A stretch of DNA of 6,566 nucleotides, from positions 1 to 6,566 of the forward strand of contig JBFLVN010000211.1 in the NCBI GenBank assembly GCA_040758475.1, read 5' to 3'. Shown piece by piece: positions 1 to 6,347 of this stretch; position 1 is the first letter of the stretch; every line of letters starts with the position of its first letter. The notes beneath the pieces are model-generated. The model worked only from the letters and a program-made list of their open reading frames with translations, did not search any database and was not told where the DNA came from. The DNA comes from JBFLVN01 sp040758475. Lineage in GTDB: Bacteria > JAGRBM01. Position numbers and translations under genes: made by a program.

Positions 1-2452
1 GGCGGCGCCTTAACCAGGACGCCGCCAGAAGGGAAAGCAGCAGGGCCGCGCTCGTGGCGGAAACGATAGCCCCCTTCACGAAGGATTGGGGGCGGTACTC
101 GAAGCGGAGGGTGTGCCGGCCCGTTTCCAAGGGAATGCCTTGGAAGAGGCCGAGGGCCTTTTGGATCGGAACTTCTTTCTCATCCACGAACGCCCGCCAG
201 CCGGGGGCGTAGCGCGTCGTGCGGATGAACGTGCCGGCGGATTCGAGCGATACTTCAAAGCGGGCGGTGTCGGGCGTGTCCGTGGGGAGGGATTCAACCC
301 GGCCGTGCAGGGAGGAAGCCAGTTCGCTGAGAAGCCGGATAGAGGCCTCCGAAGGTTCGGGGTCCGAGAGGGCGGATTTCCACCGGCTCTCTTCGAGATC
401 CGGGATGCCGGAGACAAAAGCCCGCGGAAGGGGATCGGGAACCTTCCAGACGCGAACGAGGGAATCCTCGTAAACGAGGGGCCAGGGAAGCTCGCCCCAT
501 TCCCGGCGGGAGACGACGTAGCCCACGGCGAGCGTTCGGAGGCGGTCCGCGTGCCGCTCGGCGCGCCGCAGGCGTTCGGCGCCGGAGGCATAAGACAGAT
601 GAAGCGGATCAAGGAGAGCCGCGATTTCGGTAGGCCCGGCGGAAGTATCCCCGTCGGGTGAATCGAGGCCCCAAGCGGCGCCCATGTTGACAGGAAGGGC
701 GCGCCGTAGATCGTCCCAAGGGATACCGGAAACGTCGGCCCGGTCGAAAAGAGAGAAAGTCCGGTAGGAAGGATCGACGGTACTCGCATAAGGCGGCGGT
801 TTATTGGAATGATCATCGTCACTTGCGCGGGTAGCGCTTGCTTTAGCGAACCAAAGCAGGTCCAGCGCTGTGATTAGAAATACCGCTATTTGCCAGTACT
901 TTCTTCGTGACGGGGCGGCGTTTAGCAGCCCGGCCACCAGGAAACCGCTTAACCCCAAAAACGCCAGATTGGTCCAGGCGGGCAGAGAGAAGGGGGATGT
1001 TGCCGCAAGCAATTGGGAATGAACGGTTTGGGCACGCCAGCCGGCGTGTTTGAACCGCTCTTCGCGAGTTTGGGCGTCGGTGAGACCAAGAGAAGCAAGG
1101 CGCTTTTCCTCCGCACGCAGGGTGATTTTTTGAAACTTCTCCTGGATGGGGTCATTGGCCAGGCGTAAAACCGTTCCACAGAGAAACCAGATTCCGAGCA
1201 GTGCCAATATCGTGCGGCGAAGTAATTTCCGCCAGTCGGGAGAGGTTTGAGGACCATTGGCGAGGAGCCTCTCCATTCCCAAAGCAGCCAGCGAGAGGAG
1301 AGAAAAGAAAACCAAGCCGAGTGCCCGGGCCGGTACGCGCGAAACATGGAGTCCCGGCAAGTGCCGAAGGAGCCAATAAAGAGGACCCCATTTTCCAAGA
1401 ACGAAGAGCAGGATGAACACCAGGAGCACACCGTGAGTGCGAACTAATACATTCGCTTTCCCACGCCACAGTGCATAGAGGGCCAGGAGGGCGATCGAAG
1501 TCCCGGCGTAGAAGTGAAGATCCCAAGGGCCGACTTGCCCACCGGCCGAGGAAAGCCAGAATTTCACTTTATCGGAAGGGCCCTCCGTTCCATAGAAAGC
1601 GGGGAAAATGGGAAGTAGAAGGCCCCAGGGAGGGAGGGAGCCGTACGCGGAATCAGAAAAGGAAATGCCGCCGGCCCGTTCCGTCTGGGAAACGACTTCC
1701 ACAAGAGGACCGATTTGAATGAAGGCGAGTCCAAGCCCCAGAGTCAGCCCTCCGGCCACCAGAGCAGGCTGTTTCCAGGATTCCGCGAAGGATTTCCTTT
1801 TTTCCGTGAAGAACCACGCGCGGAGAATGGTGTATAAACCCAGGTAGTAAGCCGACAAAATGGGCATCTGCGCATGGCCGGAAAGCCATTGGAGTCCGAA
1901 CACGGCGGCAAGAAGCCCCGAATAAAAGAAGGGGTTTCTATTTCCAAGGATTTTTTCCGTAATCAGGAGCTCAACGGGAATCCATGCCGCGCCGGCGTAC
2001 GTGTGAATGTGCGTAGTTTGTACCGTGAAATAGCCGCCAAGGGCAGCGGCGAGTGCGCCCCAAAGGCCGGAAAAGCGTGATGCGCCGAGGACCCGCGCGT
2101 AAGCGAACATTCCGGCACTGGCAAGAAGGGAATGAAAAAAGAGCCAGAAACCATCGGCGTGCCTTCCGGTCAGCCAGATCAAGAGAAGGCGAAAGGGGTG
2201 GAGGATTGGCGGTTCCGATTGAAGGACGATGGGCTGTCCGCAGAAAATGCTATCACTCCACAGGGGGAGGTGGCCCGCTTGAATCCATCGGCGGTATTCC
2301 TCGATCAGCGGGAAAAAAACAAGAGTATCGATCCCGTAGGCCGGAATGCTCCGAACGAGCCAATCAAAATGGATGACGAAGAGGAAAGATCCAATCATCA
2401 AGAACCCGAGAGTCAAATCCTTTCGGGAGAGATCGGGTCGTGATCCGTTCAT
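1..2452 (-). CDS. YfhO-family multispanning membrane protein, probable GT-C-like glycosyltransferase (3' end beyond window)
   Basis: One uninterrupted frame of 817 codons runs from ATG at 2452 to the left edge without a stop. The N-terminus (MNGSRPDLSRKDLTLGF) leads into a first membrane segment at about residues 13-28. A loop follows with GID (D42) and HLPLWSDSIFCGQP (61-74), the LPLWnP..GxP signature usual in YfhO and related GT-C-like proteins. I count roughly 13-15 hydrophobic segments up to about residue 535. A mainly hydrophilic, probably extracytoplasmic domain spans about 540-792, including APGWRAFVDEKEVPI (749-763) and HTLRFEYRPQSF (780-791), as at YfhO C-termini. A last membrane helix (about 793-812) ends in LRRR, so few residues are probably missing. 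In Bacillus subtilis YfhO is implicated in adding a lipid-carried sugar to teichoic acid; the acceptor here is unknown. It lies 37 bases after the upstream glycosyltransferase and has no clear Shine-Dalgarno site; no other in-frame start occurs in that gap. Family call firm, substrate unknown. Confidence 0.85.
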   Translation of the reverse strand, partial: MNGSRPDLSRKDLTLGFLMIGSFLFVIHFDWLVRSIPAYGIDTLVFFPLIEEYRRWIQAGHLPLWSDSIFCGQPIVLQSEPPILHPFRLLLIWLTGRHADGFWLFFHSLLASAGMFAYARVLGASRFSGLWGALAAALGGYFTVQTTHIHTYAGAAWIPVELLITEKILGNRNPFFYSGLLAAVFGLQWLSGHAQMPILSAYYLGLYTILRAWFFTEKRKSFAESWKQPALVAGGLTLGLGLAFIQIGPLVEVVSQTERAGGISFSDSAYGSLPPWGLLLPIFPAFYGTEGPSDKVKFWLSSAGGQVGPWDLHFYAGTSIALLALYALWRGKANVLVRTHGVLLVFILLFVLGKWGPLYWLLRHLPGLHVSRVPARALGLVFFSLLSLAALGMERLLANGPQTSPDWRKLLRRTILALLGIWFLCGTVLRLANDPIQEKFQKITLRAEEKRLASLGLTDAQTREERFKHAGWRAQTVHSQLLAATSPFSLPAWTNLAFLGLSGFLVAGLLNAAPSRRKYWQIAVFLITALDLLWFAKASATRASDDDHSNKPPPYASTVDPSYRTFSLFDRADVSGIPWDDLRRALPVNMGAAWGLDSPDGDTSAGPTEIAALLDPLHLSYASGAERLRRAERHADRLRTLAVGYVVSRREWGELPWPLVYEDSLVRVWKVPDPLPRAFVSGIPDLEESRWKSALSDPEPSEASIRLLSELASSLHGRVESLPTDTPDTARFEVSLESAGTFIRTTRYAPGWRAFVDEKEVPIQKALGLFQGIPLETGRHTLRFEYRPQSFVKGAIVSATSAALLLSLLAASWLRRR

Positions 2453-2489
2453 GAAAGATGTCGTGAGGCGATGAGCGCGGGAATCGCCG

Positions 2490-3179
2490 TCAGCCCCGGC
2501 TCAAGAGGCCGAAGCGGATAATGTGCCAAATAGCGGCGAAGCCGTCTTTCCAACCGATTTTCTTTCCTTCCTTGAAGGACCGGCGGTTGTACCGGATGGG
2601 GACTTCTGCGTAGGGCAGTTTTCTCCGGGCGACTTTGGCAACGATTTCAGGGTCGAACCCGAAACGCTGGGAAGTGAGCGGGATAGCTTGTATGACCTCC
2701 CGGCGGAAACACTTGTAACAGCAAGCCTCGTCCGTCAACTTGATTCCGTTCACGATATTGACGAGGGTCGTCAAACACCAGTTGATGAAATAATGCCAGA
2801 AAGGGGTGAGGCCCTTGTATCCGTTTGCAAAGCGGCTCCCAAAAACCACTTCTGCCCGCCCTTCGCGTAGAGGCACGAGAATTTGATTGAAATCGGCTGG
2901 GTCAACCTCCAGGTCCGCGTCCTGCACGATCACATAAATTCCCGTAGCCTCCTGGAACCCGCGGTGCAGGGCCGCTCCTTTTCCCATGTTATGAGGTTGA
3001 AGTAGTACGCGTACGTTTGGATAAGACAGGGTTTTCAGGATTTCTCTGGTACCGTCTGTAGAGCCATCGTCCACGACAAGTACCTCGACGTCCAGCCCGG
3101 TCGCCCGCACACGCTCGACGACCTCGCGAACCGTAGCACGCTCGTTATAACAAGGGATGACAACGGATAATTCAGGCAT
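2490..3179 (-). CDS. family 2 glycosyltransferase, soluble DPM1-like (second copy)
   Basis: This 229-residue GT-A enzyme begins MPELSVVIPCYNE, the usual first strand of GT2 proteins. It carries VVDDGS (D37, D38) for nucleotide binding, GKGAAL at 66-71, the metal-binding DAD at 87-89, GSRF at 114-117 and RFGFDPE at 172-178. The C-terminus, KKIGWKDGFAAIWHIIRFG, is typical of dolichol- or polyprenyl-phosphate sugar synthases. No transmembrane segment follows, so it would act at the cytoplasmic membrane face as a peripheral enzyme. It is about 67% identical without gaps to the neighbour at 3302-3994. The likely reaction is transfer of a sugar from an NDP-sugar to polyprenyl phosphate; the sugar cannot be read from sequence. 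The ATG start fits the family start, but no Shine-Dalgarno site precedes it; it sits in a TAATG junction with a possible small ORF upstream. The YfhO-type gene follows 37 bases later. Confidence 0.93.
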   Translation of the reverse strand: MPELSVVIPCYNERATVREVVERVRATGLDVEVLVVDDGSTDGTREILKTLSYPNVRVLLQPHNMGKGAALHRGFQEATGIYVIVQDADLEVDPADFNQILVPLREGRAEVVFGSRFANGYKGLTPFWHYFINWCLTTLVNIVNGIKLTDEACCYKCFRREVIQAIPLTSQRFGFDPEIVAKVARRKLPYAEVPIRYNRRSFKEGKKIGWKDGFAAIWHIIRFGLLSRG

Positions 3180-3286
3180 TACCGGTTACCAGAGGCGGTT
3201 TGAGAGCGGATATTCGGGCAGATAGTAGAGGGAAACCCATTACCCGCGAAATCGGCGGCGAGTCTACAGGACTCGTTTGCTTTCAT
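3179..3286 (-). CDS. possible 35-codon ORF coupled to the second glycosyltransferase by TAATG
   Basis: Within the gap between the two glycosyltransferases, an open frame starts at ATG 3286 (MKANESCRLAADF...) and ends in TAA at 3181-3179, sharing one base with the ATG of the next gene. A GTG three codons upstream (3295) is another possible start. The product would have 35 residues with two cysteines (C7 and C22) and no hydrophobic stretch. I recognise no family. There is no Shine-Dalgarno site, and the peptide looks compositionally ordinary, so a chance ORF is quite possible. The exact overlap with the next start is the main argument for it, since it could deliver ribosomes to a gene lacking its own binding site. 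Confidence 0.2.
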   Translation of the reverse strand: MKANESCRLAADFAGNGFPSTICPNIRSQTASGNR

Positions 3287-3301
3287 CAAATTCACAAAGT
3301 T
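3180..3301. other. 122-base spacer between the paired glycosyltransferase genes
   Basis: This is the only sizeable gap inside the minus-strand cluster; the other junctions are a 4-base overlap or gaps of 3 and 37 bases. It holds the possible 35-codon ORF and the short hairpin listed separately. I see no convincing promoter, no intrinsic terminator and no recognisable remnant of either glycosyltransferase. It may mark the seam where the second copy joined the cluster, which is inference. Confidence 0.5.
3259..3275. repeat. perfect 6-bp inverted repeat with 5-base loop in the glycosyltransferase gap
   Basis: CGAGTC at 3259-3264 and GACTCG at 3270-3275 are exact reverse complements separated by five bases. 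In the minus-strand mRNA this would form a short hairpin about 26 bases after the stop of the first glycosyltransferase. No U-tract follows on the minus strand, so it is not a convincing intrinsic terminator for the operon. The plus strand has a T-rich stretch after it (TTTGCTTTC) but no plus-strand gene ends there. It could be an mRNA stability or processing element, or chance. Confidence 0.35.
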
Positions 3302-3994
3302 CTAGCGGAGCCGATCCAGCCAGCCGAAGCGGACGATGTGCCACACGGCGGCAAAGCCGTCCTTCCAGCCGATTTTTTTCCCTTCCTCGTAGGACCGGCG
3401 GCGGTAGGCGATGGGTACTTCCACGATCCGGGCTTTCCGCTTCGCCAGCCGCGCCGTCACCTCGGGTTCGAATCCGAAGCGGTCGGACGTGAGCGGGAGG
3501 GTTTGGAGGATTTCCCGCCGGACGCACTTGTAGCACGTTTCCATGTCAGTAAGGGCGAGGCCGTTGACGAGGTTGGAGAGCCCTGTGAGGAAGCGGTTGA
3601 TGAAATAGTGCCAGGACGGGGTAACGCCTTTGTACCCTTCCGCGAAGCGGCTCCCGTAGACGGCGTCGGCCCTTCCGGCCCGGAGGGGCCCAAGGAGTTT
3701 TGAAAATTCGCCGGGGTCGTATTCGAGGTCCGCGTCCTGGACGACGACGTAAGCGCCCCGGGCCTCTGTGAACCCCCTGCGTAGCGCCGCCCCTTTTCCT
3801 CTGTTGCGTGGCTGCAAGACGACACGGACGTCTGGAAAAGAGAAGCCAGAGAGCACTTTCCGGGTTTCCTCCCCCGAGCCGTCGTCCACCACGATGATTT
3901 CGAGGTCCAGGCCCGTGGCGCGCACTTTTTCGACGATTTCCCGGATCGTACCGGCCTCGTTGTAACAGGGGATGATGACGGAGAGTTCGGGCAC
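3302..3994 (-). CDS. family 2 glycosyltransferase, soluble DPM1-like (first copy)
   Basis: This 230-residue GT-A enzyme begins MPELSVIIPCYNE from a GTG start at 3994. Landmarks are VVDDGS (D37, D38), GKGAAL (66-71), the metal-binding DAD (87-89), GSRF (114-117), RFGFEPE (172-178) and KKIGWKDGFAAVWHIVRFG near the C-terminus. This pattern matches polyprenyl-phosphate sugar synthases of the DPM1 type lacking the C-terminal membrane helices, so it should work on the cytoplasmic membrane surface. The gene begins 3 bases after the uxs stop, with a modest GGAAA (4005-4001) six bases before GTG, so it is very likely co-transcribed with ugd and uxs. That placement makes UDP-glucuronate or UDP-xylose plausible donors, by context only. 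Its GC content looks higher than that of its paralogue at 2490-3179. An alternative is a glycosyltransferase that extends a saccharide directly. Confidence 0.94.
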   Translation of the reverse strand: MPELSVIIPCYNEAGTIREIVEKVRATGLDLEIIVVDDGSGEETRKVLSGFSFPDVRVVLQPRNRGKGAALRRGFTEARGAYVVVQDADLEYDPGEFSKLLGPLRAGRADAVYGSRFAEGYKGVTPSWHYFINRFLTGLSNLVNGLALTDMETCYKCVRREILQTLPLTSDRFGFEPEVTARLAKRKARIVEVPIAYRRRSYEEGKKIGWKDGFAAVWHIVRFGWLDRLR

Positions 3995-3997
3995 GTT

Positions 3998-4954
3998 TTA
4001 TTTCCGGAAGGAATCGATTGTCCGGCGGAGGCCTTCTTCGAGCGGCGTATGGGCTTCCCACCCGAGGAGCTGTTTTGCTTTCGCCGTATCGGGGCGTCGC
4101 TGCTTGGGATCGTCGCCGGGCAGGGGTTTGTAAGTGATGGTGGAGCGGGAACCCGTGAGGCGGTGGACGGTTTTCGCGAGTTCGAGGATCGTAAATTCGA
4201 AATGAGAGCCCAAATTCACCGGGCCCTTGGCATCGGACGCGGCAAGGCGAAGGAGCCCTTCGACAAGATCGTCGACGTAACAGAAGGAGCGGGTCTGCTT
4301 CCCTTCGCCGTACACGGTAAAGGGCTCGCCCCGGAGAGCCTGGCCGATGAAGTTGGGAACGACTCTTCCGTCGTCGAGCTGCATGCGGGGGCCGTAAGTG
4401 TTGAAGATGCGGGCGATCCGGAGGCGCGTCCCCCGGGAGCGTTCGTAAGCCACGCAGACGGCTTCGCCATAGCGCTTCGCTTCATCGTACATGGACCTCG
4501 GGCCCACGGGATTGACGCGGCCCCAGTAGCTTTCGGGTTGGGGATGAACCTCCGGGTCGCCATAAACCTCGCTCGTGGAAGCCTGGAGGAAAACGGCTTC
4601 TTGTTCTGTCGCCAGGCGAAGGAGATTCTCCGTTCCGATGGAACCGGCCCGGAGCGTTTCGATGGCAAAACGCGTGTAGTGGAGCGGCGAAGCGGGCGAA
4701 GCCAGGTTGAAGACGAAATGAACTTTTTCCCCGGCTGCCGGAAGGGCTTCCGACACATCGGCCTTCACGTAGGAGATGCCGCCGGTTTTGAGGGCGCCAG
4801 CCAGGTTGCGGGGATCGCCCGTGATTTCGTTATCGACCGCCGTGACTTTGGCACCGAGAGAGAGGAGCCGGTCGCAGAGGTGGGATCCGAGGAAGCCCGC
4901 CCCTCCCGCCACGACGGCGTGCTTGCCCGAAAACGCTCGCGCGAGGTCCGTCAC
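3998..4954 (-). CDS. uxs: UDP-glucuronate decarboxylase (UDP-xylose synthase), extended SDR family
   Basis: The 318-residue product should convert UDP-glucuronate, via a UDP-4-keto intermediate, to UDP-xylose in the cytoplasm using bound NAD. The Rossmann nucleotide site is GGAGFLGSH (17-25). The catalytic set is ASTSEVYGD (125-133, with T127 and E129) and YDEAK (Y156, K160). Several stretches are diagnostic of the decarboxylase within this superfamily: NLASPASPLHY (83-93), NTYGPRM (185-191) with DGRVVPNFI (195-203), and QTRSFCYVDDLV (220-231). Length fits bacterial UXS. The start is GTG at 4954, overlapping the ugd stop as GTGA and preceded by GGTGGA (4965-4960) five bases upstream. The frame stays open upstream to an ATG at 5308, but those 118 residues are antifamily, arginine/proline-rich sequence inside ugd. 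Pairing with ugd gives a two-step UDP-glucose to UDP-xylose route. A related 4-epimerase or dehydratase is less likely given these motifs. Confidence 0.93.
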   Translation of the reverse strand: MTDLARAFSGKHAVVAGGAGFLGSHLCDRLLSLGAKVTAVDNEITGDPRNLAGALKTGGISYVKADVSEALPAAGEKVHFVFNLASPASPLHYTRFAIETLRAGSIGTENLLRLATEQEAVFLQASTSEVYGDPEVHPQPESYWGRVNPVGPRSMYDEAKRYGEAVCVAYERSRGTRLRIARIFNTYGPRMQLDDGRVVPNFIGQALRGEPFTVYGEGKQTRSFCYVDDLVEGLLRLAASDAKGPVNLGSHFEFTILELAKTVHRLTGSRSTITYKPLPGDDPKQRRPDTAKAKQLLGWEAHTPLEEGLRRTIDSFRK

Positions 4955-6255
4955 TTTTGTCCACCGATGCCGGAATAGCGAAACCCAAGCTTTTCGAGGC
5001 GCGAACGCCGGTAGAGGTTCCGGGCGTCGACGATCGCCGGGGCGGCGAGACGTTTTTTTATTTCGTCGAAATCCGGTTCCCGGAACTCGTTCCATTCGGT
5101 CAGAACGGCAAGGACGTGGGCTCCGTCGAGGACTTCGTAAGGCTTCGGGACAAGCGTCACCCTGGAGGCGCTTTCTCCCAGGTTGGCGGCCCGGGCCTCC
5201 GGGTCGTACGCATGAAGGATCGCGCCCTGGGCGTGGAGCGAGTCGATCACGTGAATGGAAACGGATTCCCGGCAATCGTCCGTCCCGGCCTTGAAGGCGA
5301 GGCCCCAAAGGGCGATTTTCTTTCCGCGAACGTCCCCGCCGACGGCCCGGGTGATTTTCTCAACGACGGCGGCTTTCTGGCGTTCGTTGGCCCGGTCCGT
5401 GGCTTCGATGAGCTGGAGGGGGAGTCCCGCCTCCCGGCCCATCTCGCGGAGCGCCATCACGTCCTTGGGGAAGCACGAGCCGCCGTAGCCGGGGCCTGGA
5501 AAGAGGAATCCTTCTCCGATCCGGGGATCGGTGCCGATTCCCCGGCGCACCGAGGGGATATCGGCCCCGAGCTTTTCGGTGAGGAGCGCGATTTCGTTGA
5601 TGAAGGAAATCCGCATGGCCAGGTACGCGTTGGCGGCGTACTTGGAGAGCTCGGCGCTGGCCGGGTCCATCCGGAGGATGGGTTTGTTCGTGCGGACGAA
5701 GGGTTGGTACAGGTCGAAAAGGGTTTCGTAAGCCTCTTCCGAGTCCACGCCCAGGATGATCCGGTCGGGCTTGAAGAAATCGGTGACGGCCGTTCCTTCC
5801 CGGAGAAACTCGGGATTGGAGGCGGCAGAGAAAGGGACTTTCGAATTTTTCGTGACGGCTTCCTTCACCCGCTGCGTCGTGCCGACGGGGGCCGTGCTCT
5901 TGACGACCAGGACCGTGTGGGGATCGATCAGAGGACCCAGTTTCGCGGCCGTTTCGAACAGGATCGAAGTGTCACAGCGGCCGTCCGGCAGGGGGTTGGT
6001 CGGAAGGCACAGGAAAACGATTTTCCGTCCCCGCACCCCTTCGGCCAGATCGCTGGTGGCGTGAAGGCGTTCCGCCCGGACATTTCGTTCGACCAGCCGG
6101 TCGAGGCCGGCTTCGTATACGGAACAGCGCCCCACCTGGAGATCCGCGACCCGCGCCGGGTCTGTGTCTACGAAGCAGACGTCGTTTCCGGTTTCCGCAA
6201 GGCACGCCCCGGTCACGAGGCCCACGTAGCCCGCACCTACAATGGCGATCCGCAT
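4951..6255 (-). CDS. ugd: UDP-glucose 6-dehydrogenase
   Basis: The 434-residue enzyme oxidises UDP-glucose to UDP-glucuronate with two NAD per turnover in the cytoplasm. The N-terminal Rossmann site is GAGYVG (7-12) at the very start (MRIAIVGAGYVGLVTG). Also visible are KSTAPVGTT (119-127), NPEFLREGTAV (147-157), the central-helix segment with K205 and N209 (SKYAANAYLAMRISFINE), and the active site GPGYGGSCFPKD (254-265), where C261 is the catalytic cysteine. The C-terminal UDP-binding domain carries GLAFKAGTDDCRESVS (318-333). Length matches bacterial Ugd and no key residue is missing. It is first in the cluster and supplies the substrate of the next gene. The ATG at 6255 is placed by the GxGYVG motif; the bases before it (GCTAACGAAAAACC) contain no Shine-Dalgarno site. 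Confidence 0.97.
   Translation of the reverse strand: MRIAIVGAGYVGLVTGACLAETGNDVCFVDTDPARVADLQVGRCSVYEAGLDRLVERNVRAERLHATSDLAEGVRGRKIVFLCLPTNPLPDGRCDTSILFETAAKLGPLIDPHTVLVVKSTAPVGTTQRVKEAVTKNSKVPFSAASNPEFLREGTAVTDFFKPDRIILGVDSEEAYETLFDLYQPFVRTNKPILRMDPASAELSKYAANAYLAMRISFINEIALLTEKLGADIPSVRRGIGTDPRIGEGFLFPGPGYGGSCFPKDVMALREMGREAGLPLQLIEATDRANERQKAAVVEKITRAVGGDVRGKKIALWGLAFKAGTDDCRESVSIHVIDSLHAQGAILHAYDPEARAANLGESASRVTLVPKPYEVLDGAHVLAVLTEWNEFREPDFDEIKKRLAAPAIVDARNLYRRSRLEKLGFRYSGIGGQK
4960..4965 (-). promoter_or_regulatory. ribosome binding site deciding the uxs GTG start
   Basis: GGTGGA on the minus strand lies inside the last ugd codons, five bases before the GTG at 4954. It supports the internal GTG start and translational coupling of uxs to ugd through the GTGA overlap, rather than the upstream ATG at 5308. 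Confidence 0.55.
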
Positions 6256-6347
6256 GGTTTTTCGTTAGCCGGGGGGGCTACGGGGGTCAACCACGGTTCA
6301 AGCCCAAGGAATAAAGACGGGCGGAATATCTGCTAGCCTTGGCGCAG
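6256..6347. other. divergent spacer between ugd and the rof-like gene
   Basis: These 92 bases separate two outward-facing genes, so promoters for both should lie here. It contains a run of seven G (6271-6277) and another of five (6282-6286), and a 5-bp inverted repeat TAGCC/GGCTA (6266-6270 and 6276-6280). I find no pair of boxes close to the sigma-70 consensus on either strand and no Shine-Dalgarno site before either start. Confidence 0.5.

Noticed and set aside
76..2443. Many short open frames on both strands between about 76 and 2443, which could suggest a broken gene
   Set aside because: All are in frames other than the single 817-codon YfhO-type frame, which translates without any stop from 2452 to position 1. 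There is no frameshift.
4049..4978. A 309-codon plus-strand open frame covering uxs
   Set aside because: It is antisense to a clear UXS protein and shows no recognisable domain; it is a GC-driven shadow.
3998..5308. A longer form of the uxs product starting at ATG 5308
   Set aside because: The extra 118 residues lie inside ugd, are arginine/proline-rich and precede the natural SDR start. The GTG at 4954 with its GGTGGA site and GTGA overlap fits better.
6271..6286. G7 and G5 runs as a G-quadruplex
   Set aside because: Two runs close together do not supply the four well-separated G-tracts of a standard quadruplex.
6262..6290. TTGACC (6290-6285) and TAACGA (6267-6262) with 17-base spacing as a minus-strand ugd promoter
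   Set aside because: The -10 box matches the consensus at only two of six positions, and transcription would start almost at the ATG.
4957..6336. A 459-codon plus-strand open frame covering ugd
   Set aside because: It is antisense to a fully conserved Ugd with intact active site. Its translation is rich in G, R, D and F with no family motif, as expected of a shadow frame in GC-rich DNA.
6331..6339. TGCTAGCCT as an extended -10 box for a leaderless rof-like transcript
   Set aside because: The TG and three of six -10 positions fit, but there is no -35 box, and such a match is common by chance.
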